Assembly (NCBI GenBank): GCA_016776605.1
Contig: JADHTB010000020.1
Location: forward strand, 1 to 64,000
DNA from: Alphaproteobacteria bacterium
GTDB taxonomy: Bacteria; Pseudomonadota; Alphaproteobacteria; GCA-2731375
Reading direction: 5' to 3'
Length of the DNA stretch: 64,000 bases
The position numbers were made by a program, and so were the translations under genes. The notes beneath the pieces are model-generated. The model saw only the letters and a program-made list of their open reading frames with translations, did not search any database and was not told the origin of the DNA. Position 1 is the first letter of the stretch. Every line of letters starts with the position of its first letter. Of the stretch, positions 1-7,521 are shown piece by piece.

Positions 1-906
1 CTGGTCAATGGCGCCCTGCTGTCGCCTGGCGATACGGTCATCGTGGAAGATGTCAGTTACGGCGGGACCTTAAGCCGGCTGCGCAAGCTTGGGGTGAATT
101 ATGTGGGCATCGCCGTGGACCAAGACGGCATGCGCATGGACCAACTGGCCGAGGTGTTGGCGGCGCAAAAGCAGAACGGCGTGCGGGCCAAGTTTATCTA
201 CACCATACCGACGGTGCAAAACCCCTCGGGCACGGTGATGACCATGCAGCGGCGTCGGCAACTGCTGGATCTGGCGGTGCAATATGGCGTGCCCATCTTC
301 GAGGATGACTGCTATGCCGATCTGCTGTGGGACGGCGAACGCCCGGCCACCATACGCTCGATGGACCAGGGGGGGCAGGTGATCTATTGCGGCAGCTTCT
401 CGAAATCCATCGCGCCGGCCCTGCGCATTGGCTATGTGGTGGCCGATTGGCCGGTGTTGAGCCGCATCCTGCCCCTGAAGTCCGATGGCGGCTGCGGCGC
501 GTTGGAGCAAATGGCCCTGGCCGAATATTGCCCCACCCAGTTCGACAACCATGTGGGCGAATTGCAAGAAACCCTGCGCGAGAAATGCAATGTGATGGTC
601 GCCGCCCTGGAAGAACAATTCGGCGCGGCGGCGGAATTCAGCGCGCCCAAGGGCGGAATTTTCATCTGGATTACCCTGCCCGACAGCGTCAACACCGACC
701 AATTGGCGAAAGTCGCCGCGGCCCAGGGCGTGCTGATCAATCCTGGTTCCGAATGGTCCGCCGACCCGGACAGCGGCCGCCATCGCCTGCGCCTGTGTTT
801 CGGCCATCCCTCGCACGAGGTTATCCGCAACGGCGTGGCCCGTCTGGCGGAAATCTGCCACGACGAATTCGGCGTGCCAGTACATGGTGCAAATGTCGAA
901 CGCTAG
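1..906 (+). CDS. PLP-dependent class I/II aminotransferase (5' end outside window)
   Basis: The reading frame is open from the first base, so the gene starts upstream; 301 residues are visible. Fold-type I aminotransferase landmarks appear in order: the NPSG motif (TVQNPSGT), the aspartate that binds the pyridine nitrogen (EDDCYADL), the PLP lysine in SFSKSIAPALRIGY, and a C-terminal RLRLCFG arginine that would hold the substrate carboxylate. This is the 2-aminoadipate/LysN-like group. Because the N-terminus is missing, it could instead be the aminotransferase half of a MocR/PdxR-type regulator. It transfers an amino group between an amino acid and a 2-oxo acid in the cytoplasm; the substrate cannot be read from the sequence. 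A downstream gene follows after 39 bp on the same strand. Confidence 0.85.
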   Translation: MVNGALLSPGDTVIVEDVSYGGTLSRLRKLGVNYVGIAVDQDGMRMDQLAEVLAAQKQNGVRAKFIYTIPTVQNPSGTVMTMQRRRQLLDLAVQYGVPIFEDDCYADLLWDGERPATIRSMDQGGQVIYCGSFSKSIAPALRIGYVVADWPVLSRILPLKSDGGCGALEQMALAEYCPTQFDNHVGELQETLREKCNVMVAALEEQFGAAAEFSAPKGGIFIWITLPDSVNTDQLAKVAAAQGVLINPGSEWSADPDSGRHRLRLCFGHPSHEVIRNGVARLAEICHDEFGVPVHGANVER

Positions 907-945
907 ACCATTTGCGAGATTGACTGAACCACCCGCGCGCCCAGC

Positions 946-2058
946 ATGGACCCACTGACCCAGATCGTACTGGGCGCCAGCGTCGGGGTTGCCGTGCTGG
1001 GCCGGCGCATGGGGCCCCGGCGGGCCGCCATCGTCTGCGGCCTGCTGGCCGAACTTCCGGATCTGGACATCCTGGTGCCGTACGATGATCCGGTGGATGC
1101 CTTTGTTCTGCACCGTGGCTGGAGCCATTCCCTGGTGGTTCAGGCGGCGCTGACGCCGCTGTTCGCCGAGGCCATGGTGCGTTTCTTCCACGTGCTGCGG
1201 GGGCAACGTCCGGCGACCTACCTGGCGGTCTATCTGTGCTTTGCCACCCATGCCCTGCTGGATGCCCTGACGATCTATGGCACCAAGCTTTTATGGCCCC
1301 TATGGCCGGAGCCGTTCGCCGTTGGTTCGGTCTTCATTATCGATCCGCTTTATACCCTGCCCCTGCTGGTGGCGGTTGTCTGGGCCCTGTGCCTGGGCCG
1401 TTGGTCGCGCCGGATCGGTATCGTCATCACCATGGGCCTGGTCTTGTCCACCGCCTATCAGGCTTGGTGTTTCGTGGCCCAGCAAATCGTCACCGGGCGG
1501 GCGCGGGCGATACTTGAGCAGGCCGGCATGACGCCGGCACGAATGCTGGCCATCCCGACGCCGTTCAACAGCTACCTCTGGCGTGTCATCGCATTGCAGG
1601 ACGATCGATATATCAACCTTTATCTGCCGCTGTTTGGCGGCGCGGAGCAGCTCACCGCCTATGCGCATCCACGCGGCATGGCCATGGCCGGATGTCTTGC
1701 CGAAAATGCCGCGTTTGCCAAGCTTGCCTGGTTCAGCCGGGGCTATTTCCGCCTCGATCTACGGCAAAACGAAGTGGTCCTATCGGACCTGCGCATGGGC
1801 CTGACACCGAATTACGCCTTTCAGTATGCCATTGCCGCCCGGCAGACGGCTGGCATGCAGCAGATCCCGCCGCGCCAACTTGGTACAATTGGCGGCAGCC
1901 GCGAGGATATCGACTGGCTGCGGGCCAACCTGTTGCACGAACCTACGATACGCCCGGCGGAGGCCGGCGCCCGAATCGACATTGCCGCATTGGCCCAAGC
2001 ACCAGACGTAAGAATTCCATCAACGGACTGCAAAGCCTCCCCCAAGATCACGAAATAG
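946..2058 (+). CDS. membrane-bound metal-dependent hydrolase, DUF457/YbcI-like
   Basis: A 370-residue protein. The N-terminus (MDPLTQIVLGASVGVAVLG) followed by an acidic LPDLDIL segment and HRGWSHSL is typical of the YbcI/YdjM (DUF457) family, whose conserved His and Asp residues are predicted to bind metal. Several hydrophobic stretches lie in the first 200 residues (around 95-110, 125-150 and 160-180), so it should be an inner-membrane protein with a soluble C-terminal half. No biochemical substrate is known to me for this family. It lies 39 bp after the aminotransferase on the same strand, so co-transcription is possible but the functional link is not obvious. Confidence 0.8.
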   Translation: MDPLTQIVLGASVGVAVLGRRMGPRRAAIVCGLLAELPDLDILVPYDDPVDAFVLHRGWSHSLVVQAALTPLFAEAMVRFFHVLRGQRPATYLAVYLCFATHALLDALTIYGTKLLWPLWPEPFAVGSVFIIDPLYTLPLLVAVVWALCLGRWSRRIGIVITMGLVLSTAYQAWCFVAQQIVTGRARAILEQAGMTPARMLAIPTPFNSYLWRVIALQDDRYINLYLPLFGGAEQLTAYAHPRGMAMAGCLAENAAFAKLAWFSRGYFRLDLRQNEVVLSDLRMGLTPNYAFQYAIAARQTAGMQQIPPRQLGTIGGSREDIDWLRANLLHEPTIRPAEAGARIDIAALAQAPDVRIPSTDCKASPKITK

Positions 2059-2164
2059 AGAACAGCCGGCGCTTGGTAAGCGATGGCCGGTCGTTTAGAG
2101 TTTTGCCAACTCTTACCCAACGCCAGCCTCATTGGCCCGGCGGAATGACAGGATAATCGGCGCC

Positions 2165-2794
2165 ATGAAATTCTATGATTGCCACACCGCCCCCTCGCCC
2201 CGGCGGGTACGGATATTTATCGCCGAAAAGGGCCTGGATATCGAAACGGTTGAGATCGACATGCGCGAAGGCGAGCAATTGTCGCCGGCATTCCGGGCCG
2301 TCAATCCCAATTGCACGGTGCCGGTGCTGGAACTTGATGACGGCACAAAGCTGCTGACCACCGCCGGCATCCGCCATTATCTTGAGGCGCTGCACCCGGA
2401 ACCGAGCCTGATGGGCGCCACGGCGAAGGAAAAGGGCGTGATCGCGGATATGCAATGGCAGATCGAATTCGGCGGCTCCCTGGCCATTGCCGAGGCGCTG
2501 CGCAATTCGGCGCCGCGTATGAAGGGCCGGGCGTTACCGGGTCCGGTCGATTACGAACAAATCCCCGAACTGGCCGAACGGGGCAAACAACGGGCGCAAC
2601 GCTTTCTGGATAACCTTGATGCCATGATTGGCGACAAGCCCTTTGTGGCCGGCGACAATTACTCCATCGCCGACATCGATTTGTTGATCATGGTCGACTT
2701 CGCCGGCTGGCTGAAAATGGCCCTGCCCGAAGGCGCCGCGAACGCCCAGCGCTGGTACGAGGCCGTATCATCCCGGCCCAGCGCCAAGTTGTAG
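2165..2794 (+). CDS. glutathione S-transferase family protein
   Basis: A 209-residue protein. The start MKFYDCHTAPSPRRVRIFIAEKG is the usual N-terminal thioredoxin-fold opening of bacterial GSTs, followed by the TVPVLELDDG cis-proline segment (glutathione gamma-glutamyl site) and a C-terminal all-helical domain with FVAGDNYSIADIDLL (N-capping box). I chose ATG 2165 over an upstream in-frame start because the protein family begins exactly here. It should conjugate or reduce small electrophiles with glutathione in the cytosol. Its end is embedded in a long inverted repeat shared with the convergent reductase gene. Confidence 0.88.
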   Translation: MKFYDCHTAPSPRRVRIFIAEKGLDIETVEIDMREGEQLSPAFRAVNPNCTVPVLELDDGTKLLTTAGIRHYLEALHPEPSLMGATAKEKGVIADMQWQIEFGGSLAIAEALRNSAPRMKGRALPGPVDYEQIPELAERGKQRAQRFLDNLDAMIGDKPFVAGDNYSIADIDLLIMVDFAGWLKMALPEGAANAQRWYEAVSSRPSAKL

Positions 2795-2907
2795 GCTGTA
2801 TCAGGATTGGCTGAACCACCCGCTCCCCCAACCGGCCACCCACGGGATCATACTTAATGGTTGGTCGGGTGGGGGATCGGGTGGCCCGGCGACTAAAAAA
2901 CAGCCTA
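2792..2907. repeat. long imperfect inverted repeat between convergent genes
   Basis: Outer arms TAGGCTGT (2792-2799) and ACAGCCTA (2900-2907) are perfect complements. Inside them, 2817-2842 and 2859-2884 pair over 26 positions with 4 mismatches. The resulting hairpin spans the whole gap between the convergent GST and GhrA-like genes and overlaps both stop codons. It may act as a bidirectional terminator, or be a dispersed palindromic unit. A 19-base stretch at 2806-2824 is nearly repeated at 919-937 (one mismatch), which favours a dispersed unit. Confidence 0.65.
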
Positions 2908-3834
2908 ATAGCCGTTTTCGGTATCAACCAGATTTTCCAACGGCTGGTGGTTGCGGGCCCGGCGGACCTGTTCGGCCAGGATCAGGGCGGCGGTGCGCGC
3001 CTCGGACAGGCTGGCGATATGGGGGGTTACCCGTACTTTCGGATGCCGCCACAACGGATGGCCGAACGCCAAAGGTTCCGCCCGGAACGCATCCAGGGTC
3101 GTGCCCGCCAGATGGCCGCTGTCCAGGGCCGCGATCAGGTCATCCTCCACCACCGCTTCACCACGGGAACAGTTGATCAGATACGCGCCCCTGGGCATGG
3201 CGTTAAAGGCCGCGCTGTCCATCAGGTTCGCGGTCCCCGCCGTCAAGGGCAGCAGCAGCACCACGATTTCCGCCTGCTCCAGCACCTGTTGCATTTGCTC
3301 GGGGCCGTGGCTGCAGCGCATGCCATCGATCTGTTTGGCGCTACGGCTCCACCCCAGCAGATCAAAACCCAGGGCGCCCAGGCGTTGGGCGCAGCGTTGC
3401 CCCATCTGCCCCAGGCCCAATAAAGCGACGGTACGGTCCCGGGCATCCCTGGTCGGGTGGCGCTGCCAATGCTCCCGGCTTTGCTGTTCGCCATAAACGT
3501 CCAGGCCCAGATGATGATGCAGCACCGTAGCGCAGACATATTCCGCCATGCGATCGGCCATCAGCGGGTCGAGCAGACGGGTAATGGGCACATGCCGCGG
3601 CAGCCCTGGGTCCGCCACCAGGGCATCGACACCGGCGCCCAGGGACGCGATCCCTAAAAGATTGGGGAAAGTGGCCAGCACGCCATGGGGAATTTGCCAG
3701 ACAAAGGCAAAATCGATCGCCTCCACCGGGCCCACATCGGGCCAAACTCTGATCTCATCATCGGGTAACGCCGCCCGCAAGGCGGCCAGCCACTGGTCCG
3801 CATTGTCCCAGGGGCTGTGAAAAAGAATAGCCAA
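2905..3834 (-). CDS. ghrA: D-2-hydroxyacid dehydrogenase, glyoxylate/hydroxypyruvate reductase A-like
   Basis: A 309-residue protein if translation starts at TTG 3834, very close to the 312 residues of E. coli GhrA. The NAD(P)-binding motif is LGLGQMGQRCAQRLGALGFD. The family's catalytic segments follow: NCSRGEAVVEDDL with its arginine, FRAEPL with the glutamate, and VTPHIASLS with the histidine. It would reduce glyoxylate or hydroxypyruvate with NADPH. The start is a judgement: an in-frame ATG exists at 3897, but a GAGGGA ribosome site lies 6 nt before the TTG and the family starts with xAILFHSPW. It is divergent from the carbamoylase operon, with 81 bp between starts. Confidence 0.88.
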   Translation of the reverse strand: MAILFHSPWDNADQWLAALRAALPDDEIRVWPDVGPVEAIDFAFVWQIPHGVLATFPNLLGIASLGAGVDALVADPGLPRHVPITRLLDPLMADRMAEYVCATVLHHHLGLDVYGEQQSREHWQRHPTRDARDRTVALLGLGQMGQRCAQRLGALGFDLLGWSRSAKQIDGMRCSHGPEQMQQVLEQAEIVVLLLPLTAGTANLMDSAAFNAMPRGAYLINCSRGEAVVEDDLIAALDSGHLAGTTLDAFRAEPLAFGHPLWRHPKVRVTPHIASLSEARTAALILAEQVRRARNHQPLENLVDTENGY

Positions 3835-3840
3835 GGAATA

Positions 3841-3846
3841 TCCCTC
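3841..3846 (-). promoter_or_regulatory. ribosome binding site deciding a TTG start
   Basis: GAGGGA on the minus strand, 6 nt before TTG (3832-3834). This spacing, together with the GhrA family N-terminus, is why the TTG start was preferred to the upstream ATG at 3897. Confidence 0.6.
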
Positions 3847-3915
3847 ATTGAAACTTGCCCTATAATACCAGAGCATATTCCAACTATAGCCCGTCACGAA
3901 ATCCCAGGAGCAAGC

Positions 3916-4857
3916 ATGTCACGTCTGATCACCGTCGCCGCCGCACAACTTGGCCCCATCGAACGGGAGGACAGCAAGACCAGCGTGGTTAAGCGCATGA
4001 TGGATATGATGCGCCACGCCCATGACCGGGGGGCGAGGCTGGTGGTCTATCCGGAAATGGCCCTGACCACGTTCTTTCCGCGCTGGTATATCGAGGACGA
4101 GGCGGAGTTGGACGCCTTCTATGAAACCGCCATGCCCTCCAACGAAACCCAGCCCCTGTTCGATCTGGCCAAGGAACTGGGTGTGGGTTTCTATTTGGGC
4201 TATGCCGAACAGTTCGTGGACGAGGCAGGCAAAAAACGCCGCTTCAACACCGCCATTCTGGTCAACCAACAGGCGGAAATCGTCGGCAAATACCGCAAGG
4301 TGCATTTGCCGGGGCACGCCACCCATGAACCGGAACGGCCATGGCAGCATTTGGAAAAGGGCTATTTCGAGGTTGGCGACCTGGGCTTTCCCGTCTTTCG
4401 CACCATGGGCGGGGTGATGGGCATGTGCCTGTGCAACGACCGCCGCTGGCCGGAAACCTGGCGGGTGATGGGCATGCAGGGGGTTGATCTGGTGATGCTG
4501 GGCTATAACACCCCGGTCTATAATTCCGTGGCCGCCGAGGGGCCGCATCTGCGCATGTTCCACAATCATATCTCCATGCAAGCCGGCGCCTATCAGAACG
4601 GCACCTGGGCCGTCGGCACCGCCAAGGCGGGGATGGAGGGCGGCGTGGATATGATGGCCGGGTCCTGCATCATCGCGCCCACCGGGGAAATCGTCGCCCT
4701 GGCCACCACCGCCGAGGACGAGGTGATCGTCGCGGAATGCGATCTGGACCGGGGCAAATATATCCGCGAGACGGTATTTGATTTCGCCCAGCACCGGCGG
4801 ATCGAAACCTATGGCCTGATCACCGCGCGGACGGAAGCGATACCGCCACCCGAATGA
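3916..4857 (+). CDS. N-carbamoyl-D-amino acid hydrolase (D-carbamoylase)
   Basis: A 313-residue nitrilase-superfamily amidase. The catalytic Glu-Lys-Cys triad falls at Glu47 (VVYPEMALTTFFPRW), Lys128 (KYRKVHLPGH) and Cys173 (MCLCNDRRWPE), matching within one position the triad of Agrobacterium D-carbamoylase (Glu47, Lys127, Cys172). It hydrolyses N-carbamoyl-D-amino acids to the D-amino acid, CO2 and ammonia in the cytoplasm. The AGGAG site at 3906-3910 fixes the ATG at 3916. It is followed after 18 bp by a hydantoin-racemase-like gene and then a GST, so it heads an operon. No hydantoinase gene is in the window. Confidence 0.93.
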   Translation: MSRLITVAAAQLGPIEREDSKTSVVKRMMDMMRHAHDRGARLVVYPEMALTTFFPRWYIEDEAELDAFYETAMPSNETQPLFDLAKELGVGFYLGYAEQFVDEAGKKRRFNTAILVNQQAEIVGKYRKVHLPGHATHEPERPWQHLEKGYFEVGDLGFPVFRTMGGVMGMCLCNDRRWPETWRVMGMQGVDLVMLGYNTPVYNSVAAEGPHLRMFHNHISMQAGAYQNGTWAVGTAKAGMEGGVDMMAGSCIIAPTGEIVALATTAEDEVIVAECDLDRGKYIRETVFDFAQHRRIETYGLITARTEAIPPPE

Positions 4858-4875
4858 CCGGGACAGGAGAATTAT

Positions 4876-5559
4876 ATGTCTGAACGTATCGTGGTGATCA
4901 ATCCCAACTCCTCGGTCGATGTCACCGCCGGGATCGACGCGGCCATGGCGCCCCTGCGTTTTACGGACGGCCCCCGCATCGATTGTCTGACCCTGGCCGA
5001 AGGGCCGCCGGGCATCGAGACCCAGCGCCACGTGGATGGCGTCGTGGGGCCGCTTTGCGCCCTGATCGAACGGGAGGGCAACAGCGCCGATGCCTTTGTC
5101 GTCGCCTGTTTCTCCGATCCCGGTTTGCATTCGGCGCGCGAGACCACGGCGCAGCCGGTCATGGGGATCTCGGAAAGCGCCATCACCACGGCCCTGACCC
5201 TTGGCGAACGCTTTGGCATCATTGCCATTCTGCCCGCCGGCGTCGCACGCCACCGCCGCTATATCCGGCAAATGGGTCTGGAAGGGCGCCTGGCCGGCGA
5301 CCGGCCCATTGGCATCGGCGTTACCGGGCTGGGTGCCGAGGAAGAAGTCGAAAGGCGCATGACGGAGGTGGGCCGGCAATTGATCCAGGAGGACGGCGCC
5401 GACGTGCTGATCATGGGCTGTGCCGGCATGGCCCGCTATCGCCAGCGCCTGGAAAACACCCTGGGCGTCCCCGTCATCGATCCCAGCCAGGCGGCCGTGG
5501 CCCAGGCCATCGCCGCCGTCCGCCTGGGCTATCGCAATAACATCACAAGCAAGGATTAA
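4876..5559 (+). CDS. hydantoin racemase / Asp-Glu racemase family protein
   Basis: A 227-residue protein of the Asp/Glu/hydantoin racemase superfamily. The N-terminus IVVINPNSSVDVTAGID is diagnostic for hydantoin racemases (usually INPNSS/NTS..MT). Two cysteines expected for two-base proton exchange are present in FVVACFSDPG and LIMGCAGMARY. It would racemise 5-substituted hydantoins so the D-specific enzymes can use the full pool. It lies between the D-carbamoylase (18 bp upstream, with AGGAG at 4865-4869) and a GST (6 bp downstream), which supports a hydantoin or carbamoyl amino acid role. Allantoin racemase is the main alternative. Confidence 0.85.
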   Translation: MSERIVVINPNSSVDVTAGIDAAMAPLRFTDGPRIDCLTLAEGPPGIETQRHVDGVVGPLCALIEREGNSADAFVVACFSDPGLHSARETTAQPVMGISESAITTALTLGERFGIIAILPAGVARHRRYIRQMGLEGRLAGDRPIGIGVTGLGAEEEVERRMTEVGRQLIQEDGADVLIMGCAGMARYRQRLENTLGVPVIDPSQAAVAQAIAAVRLGYRNNITSKD

Positions 5560-5565
5560 ACCAAG

Positions 5566-6183
5566 ATGAAACTTATCGGCCGAAACCTATCGCCCTTTGT
5601 CCGCCGCACCGCCATCGTTTTGAAGCTGTTGAAGCTGCCCTACGAACAGGTGGGCCTGTCCACCGCCGACGACACGGCGGAAATCGCCAAGATCAACCCG
5701 GTGGTCCGGGTGCCCTCCCTGGTTCTGAATGACGGCGAAATCCTGGTCGACAGCAACGCCATCATTGATCATCTGTTGGAGTTGGGTGATCCCGAACATT
5801 CCCTGCTGCCCAGCCGCGGGCCGGAGCGGCGCGCGGTCCTGCGCCTTGCCGCCATTGGCCACGGCGTGATGGAGAAATGCGTTTCCTCATCCTACGAGCG
5901 CAACCGCCGCCCCAAAGAGAAGGTCTTCGACGGCTGGGTCAATCAGGTGGAAAGCCAGGTCGTGGGCGGCCTCGCCGCCCTGAACGAAGCCGCCGCCAAG
6001 GACGATTTTCTGTACGGCGATCACCTGACCCTGGCGGATATCAACGCCGTGGTAGCCCACGATTTCACCGCCACCGCCGCGCCCTATTTGTTGAAAGACA
6101 ACCCCTACCCCGCCCTGGCCGCCCTGGCCCAGCGCTGCAACGAACGACCCGCCTTCGCCGAGACCGTGTTCAAGCCCGGCTAG
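5566..6183 (+). CDS. glutathione S-transferase family protein
   Basis: A 205-residue GST. It begins MKLIGRNLSPFVRRTAIVLKLL, with the thioredoxin-fold catalytic turn (NLSPFVRR). RVPSLVLNDG (cis-Pro) and ILVDSNAIIDHL (glutathione binding) follow, and then a helical C-terminal domain with FLYGDHLTLADINAVV. It starts 6 bp after the racemase and is surely co-transcribed with it and the carbamoylase. Its substrate is unknown; a maleylacetoacetate-isomerase-like or dehalogenase-like role cannot be excluded. The gene end runs into three tandem copies of a TAGCCGGC-type unit (6181-6199). Confidence 0.87.
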   Translation: MKLIGRNLSPFVRRTAIVLKLLKLPYEQVGLSTADDTAEIAKINPVVRVPSLVLNDGEILVDSNAIIDHLLELGDPEHSLLPSRGPERRAVLRLAAIGHGVMEKCVSSSYERNRRPKEKVFDGWVNQVESQVVGGLAALNEAAAKDDFLYGDHLTLADINAVVAHDFTATAAPYLLKDNPYPALAALAQRCNERPAFAETVFKPG

Positions 6184-6317
6184 CCGGCTAGCCGGCTAGA
6201 ATGCATGCCACTCATTGGCGCCGGCCAGCCCGAATACCCATATATATGATGGTCGTTCAGTCTAGGGCGTCGGTAGATGCGCGAGGGCGCTGGCTGGAGC
6301 GGCGACGGGAGGGTGCC

Positions 6318-6758
6318 ATGAACATTGAGCAACTTCTGAAGACGAAAGGTATGGAGGTTATCGCTGTCAGCCGCGACGGCACCGTTGGGGAGGCGGCGCG
6401 CATCCTGGCTGAAAAAAACAAGGGTTTGGCGTTGGTGTGCGATGGCGAGAACAGGCTGCTTGGCGTCGTTTCCGTGATCGATATCAGCCGTGCGGTAGGG
6501 AAATACGGCGAACGCGTAGCCACCACGCCGGTGGAGGCGATCATGACGACGGACTACACATGTGCGCGCCCGGAAGATAGCGCCGAAGATGCCTTGCAGA
6601 TGATGGCTAAACGCGGCGTTCGGCATTTGCCGGTGGTGGCGGCCGGTAAGCTCAAAGGCCTCCTCAACATGCGCGGCGTTCTCGAATACCGCCTGGAAGT
6701 CGAGGAAATGAAGGCCGGTGAGATGCTTCGATACATCTCCGGCGTGGGTTATCGTTAG
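6318..6758 (+). CDS. CBS domain-pair protein
   Basis: A 146-residue protein made essentially of two CBS domains (about residues 8-65 and 75-132). The recurring CBS phrases are visible: VSRDGTVGEAARILAEKNKGLALV and LLGVVSVIDISRAV in the first, and DSAEDALQMMAKRGVRHLPVV in the second. Stand-alone CBS pairs bind adenosyl nucleotides and act as energy or redox sensors on partner proteins. GGGAGGG lies 4 nt before ATG 6318, which is why I reject longer in-frame starts. It is followed by a repeat-rich gap, and the regulated partner is not identifiable. Confidence 0.88.
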   Translation: MNIEQLLKTKGMEVIAVSRDGTVGEAARILAEKNKGLALVCDGENRLLGVVSVIDISRAVGKYGERVATTPVEAIMTTDYTCARPEDSAEDALQMMAKRGVRHLPVVAAGKLKGLLNMRGVLEYRLEVEEMKAGEMLRYISGVGYR

Positions 6759-6935
6759 TTTCCGTTATTCCGGGGATGCGGTGTTCAAGCCAGGTTGGAT
6801 CCCGGTGGGTTTCCGGCTTCTCAAATCCGGCTTGGCAATGAGCACGTCGGCGGGAATGCCAAGGCCGGCATTAAGCTTGCAAAGGCGGGGTCAACCCCGC
6901 CGGTCAGATCTGCATGACAAGAAAAATGGCGCTAG

Positions 6936-7111
6936 GCCACATTTATAAAACATAGACCCGTTTGACCGTGCATCCCAGCTTCGTGGCTAGGCGAAGGTTG
7001 CCGCGCGTAGTGGTACTACGGGCAAAACCTTCAACGCCGCCACGGGGCTGGGATGCACGGCTTTCGGTGGCGCGTGGAGACCATTCGGATGCGTTGTTTT
7101 ATAAATGTGGT
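6936..7111. mobile_element. MITE-like element with 16-bp terminal inverted repeats and CTAG flanks
   Basis: Perfect 16-bp terminal inverted repeats, CCACATTTATAAAACA (6937-6952) and its complement (7095-7110), bound a 176-bp non-coding segment. It is flanked on both sides by CTAG (6932-6935 and 7112-7115), which looks like a 4-bp target-site duplication. Inside is a second, large palindrome: 6969-6988 pairs with 7039-7058 at 18 of 20 positions, with CGTAGT / ACTACG as the inner hairpin. A 4-bp YTAR-type target would fit IS5-like transposases (established for IS5), but no related transposase is in the window. The right CTAG is also the first four bases of the adjoining 104-bp repeat. Confidence 0.65.
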
Positions 7112-7215
7112 CTAGAGCGCATTCGAAGAAAATGCGCTCAGACTCTTAAAAATAGAGCAATTGAACCAATCACTTAAGTCGCGAGAGCGACTCCAATTAA
7201 TTGAAAATTGCGCTA
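7112..7215. repeat. 104-bp structured repeat, copy A
   Basis: It shares length and layout with 16645-16748. It contains hairpin 1 (GAGCGCATT / AATGCGCTC), a conserved middle (TAGAGCAATT then CCAATCACTTA), hairpin 2 (AGTCGC GAGA GCGACT) and a closing AATTGCGCTA that pairs with TAGAGCAATT. Arm sequences differ from copy B but pairing is kept. No coding function is seen. Confidence 0.7.
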
Positions 7216-7217
7216 AA

Positions 7218-7514
7218 TCAAAGGACGATGCCGACAGCTGTCTTTATAAAGTTGAGGGCCGTGTTGAATGCATCCACGCGGAACTGCTGATCTTCCGTCG
7301 CATTCTTAGCATCGGCGATTTTCCTGTTCATTGCCTCGATGTCGGGAAGCGCCATCTGGTTCAGCTTTGCCGTCAAATCTTGCAGCGCCATGCCCTCAAG
7401 CTGAATCCGAAGCTGCGCAACGTCACTGAGCTTGAAGGTCTTGTCCGGTTCCCCGAGGCCCTGAGCGGCCGCTTCGAGTTCGGCAATTTTCGTCTTGAGA
7501 TCTTCCGGTGTCAT
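7218..7514 (-). CDS. small protein of unknown function
   Basis: A 98-residue protein, mostly helical by composition, with many Ala, Leu, Asp and Lys residues in heptad-like spacing (for example KTKIAELEAAAQGL and MNRKIADAKNATEDQ). This suggests a coiled coil. There is no signal peptide or cysteine. It starts 7 nt after the stop of the lipoprotein gene upstream, and its ribosome site (GAGGTG) overlaps that stop codon, so the two are probably translated together. I recognise no family. A role alongside the lipoprotein, for example in a shared coiled-coil assembly, is inference only. Confidence 0.6.
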   Translation of the reverse strand: MTPEDLKTKIAELEAAAQGLGEPDKTFKLSDVAQLRIQLEGMALQDLTAKLNQMALPDIEAMNRKIADAKNATEDQQFRVDAFNTALNFIKTAVGIVL

Positions 7515-7521
7515 GTCAAAT

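Larger units (their letters stand above)
6759..7217. other. non-coding gap rich in inverted repeats
   Basis: 459 bp without a credible gene. From left to right it holds a strong short hairpin (GGCGGGG / CCCCGCC, 6884-6901, no T tract), a MITE-like element (6936-7111) and a 104-bp structured repeat (7112-7215). The rest shows nothing I recognise. Confidence 0.6.

Noticed and set aside
3919-5379. 486-codon open frame on the minus strand
   Set aside because: It is antisense to the D-carbamoylase and racemase, whose catalytic residues are all in place; the open frame results from high GC.
6181-6199. Three TAGCCGGC-type units
   Set aside because: Too short to call an element; it may be replication slippage at the GST gene end.
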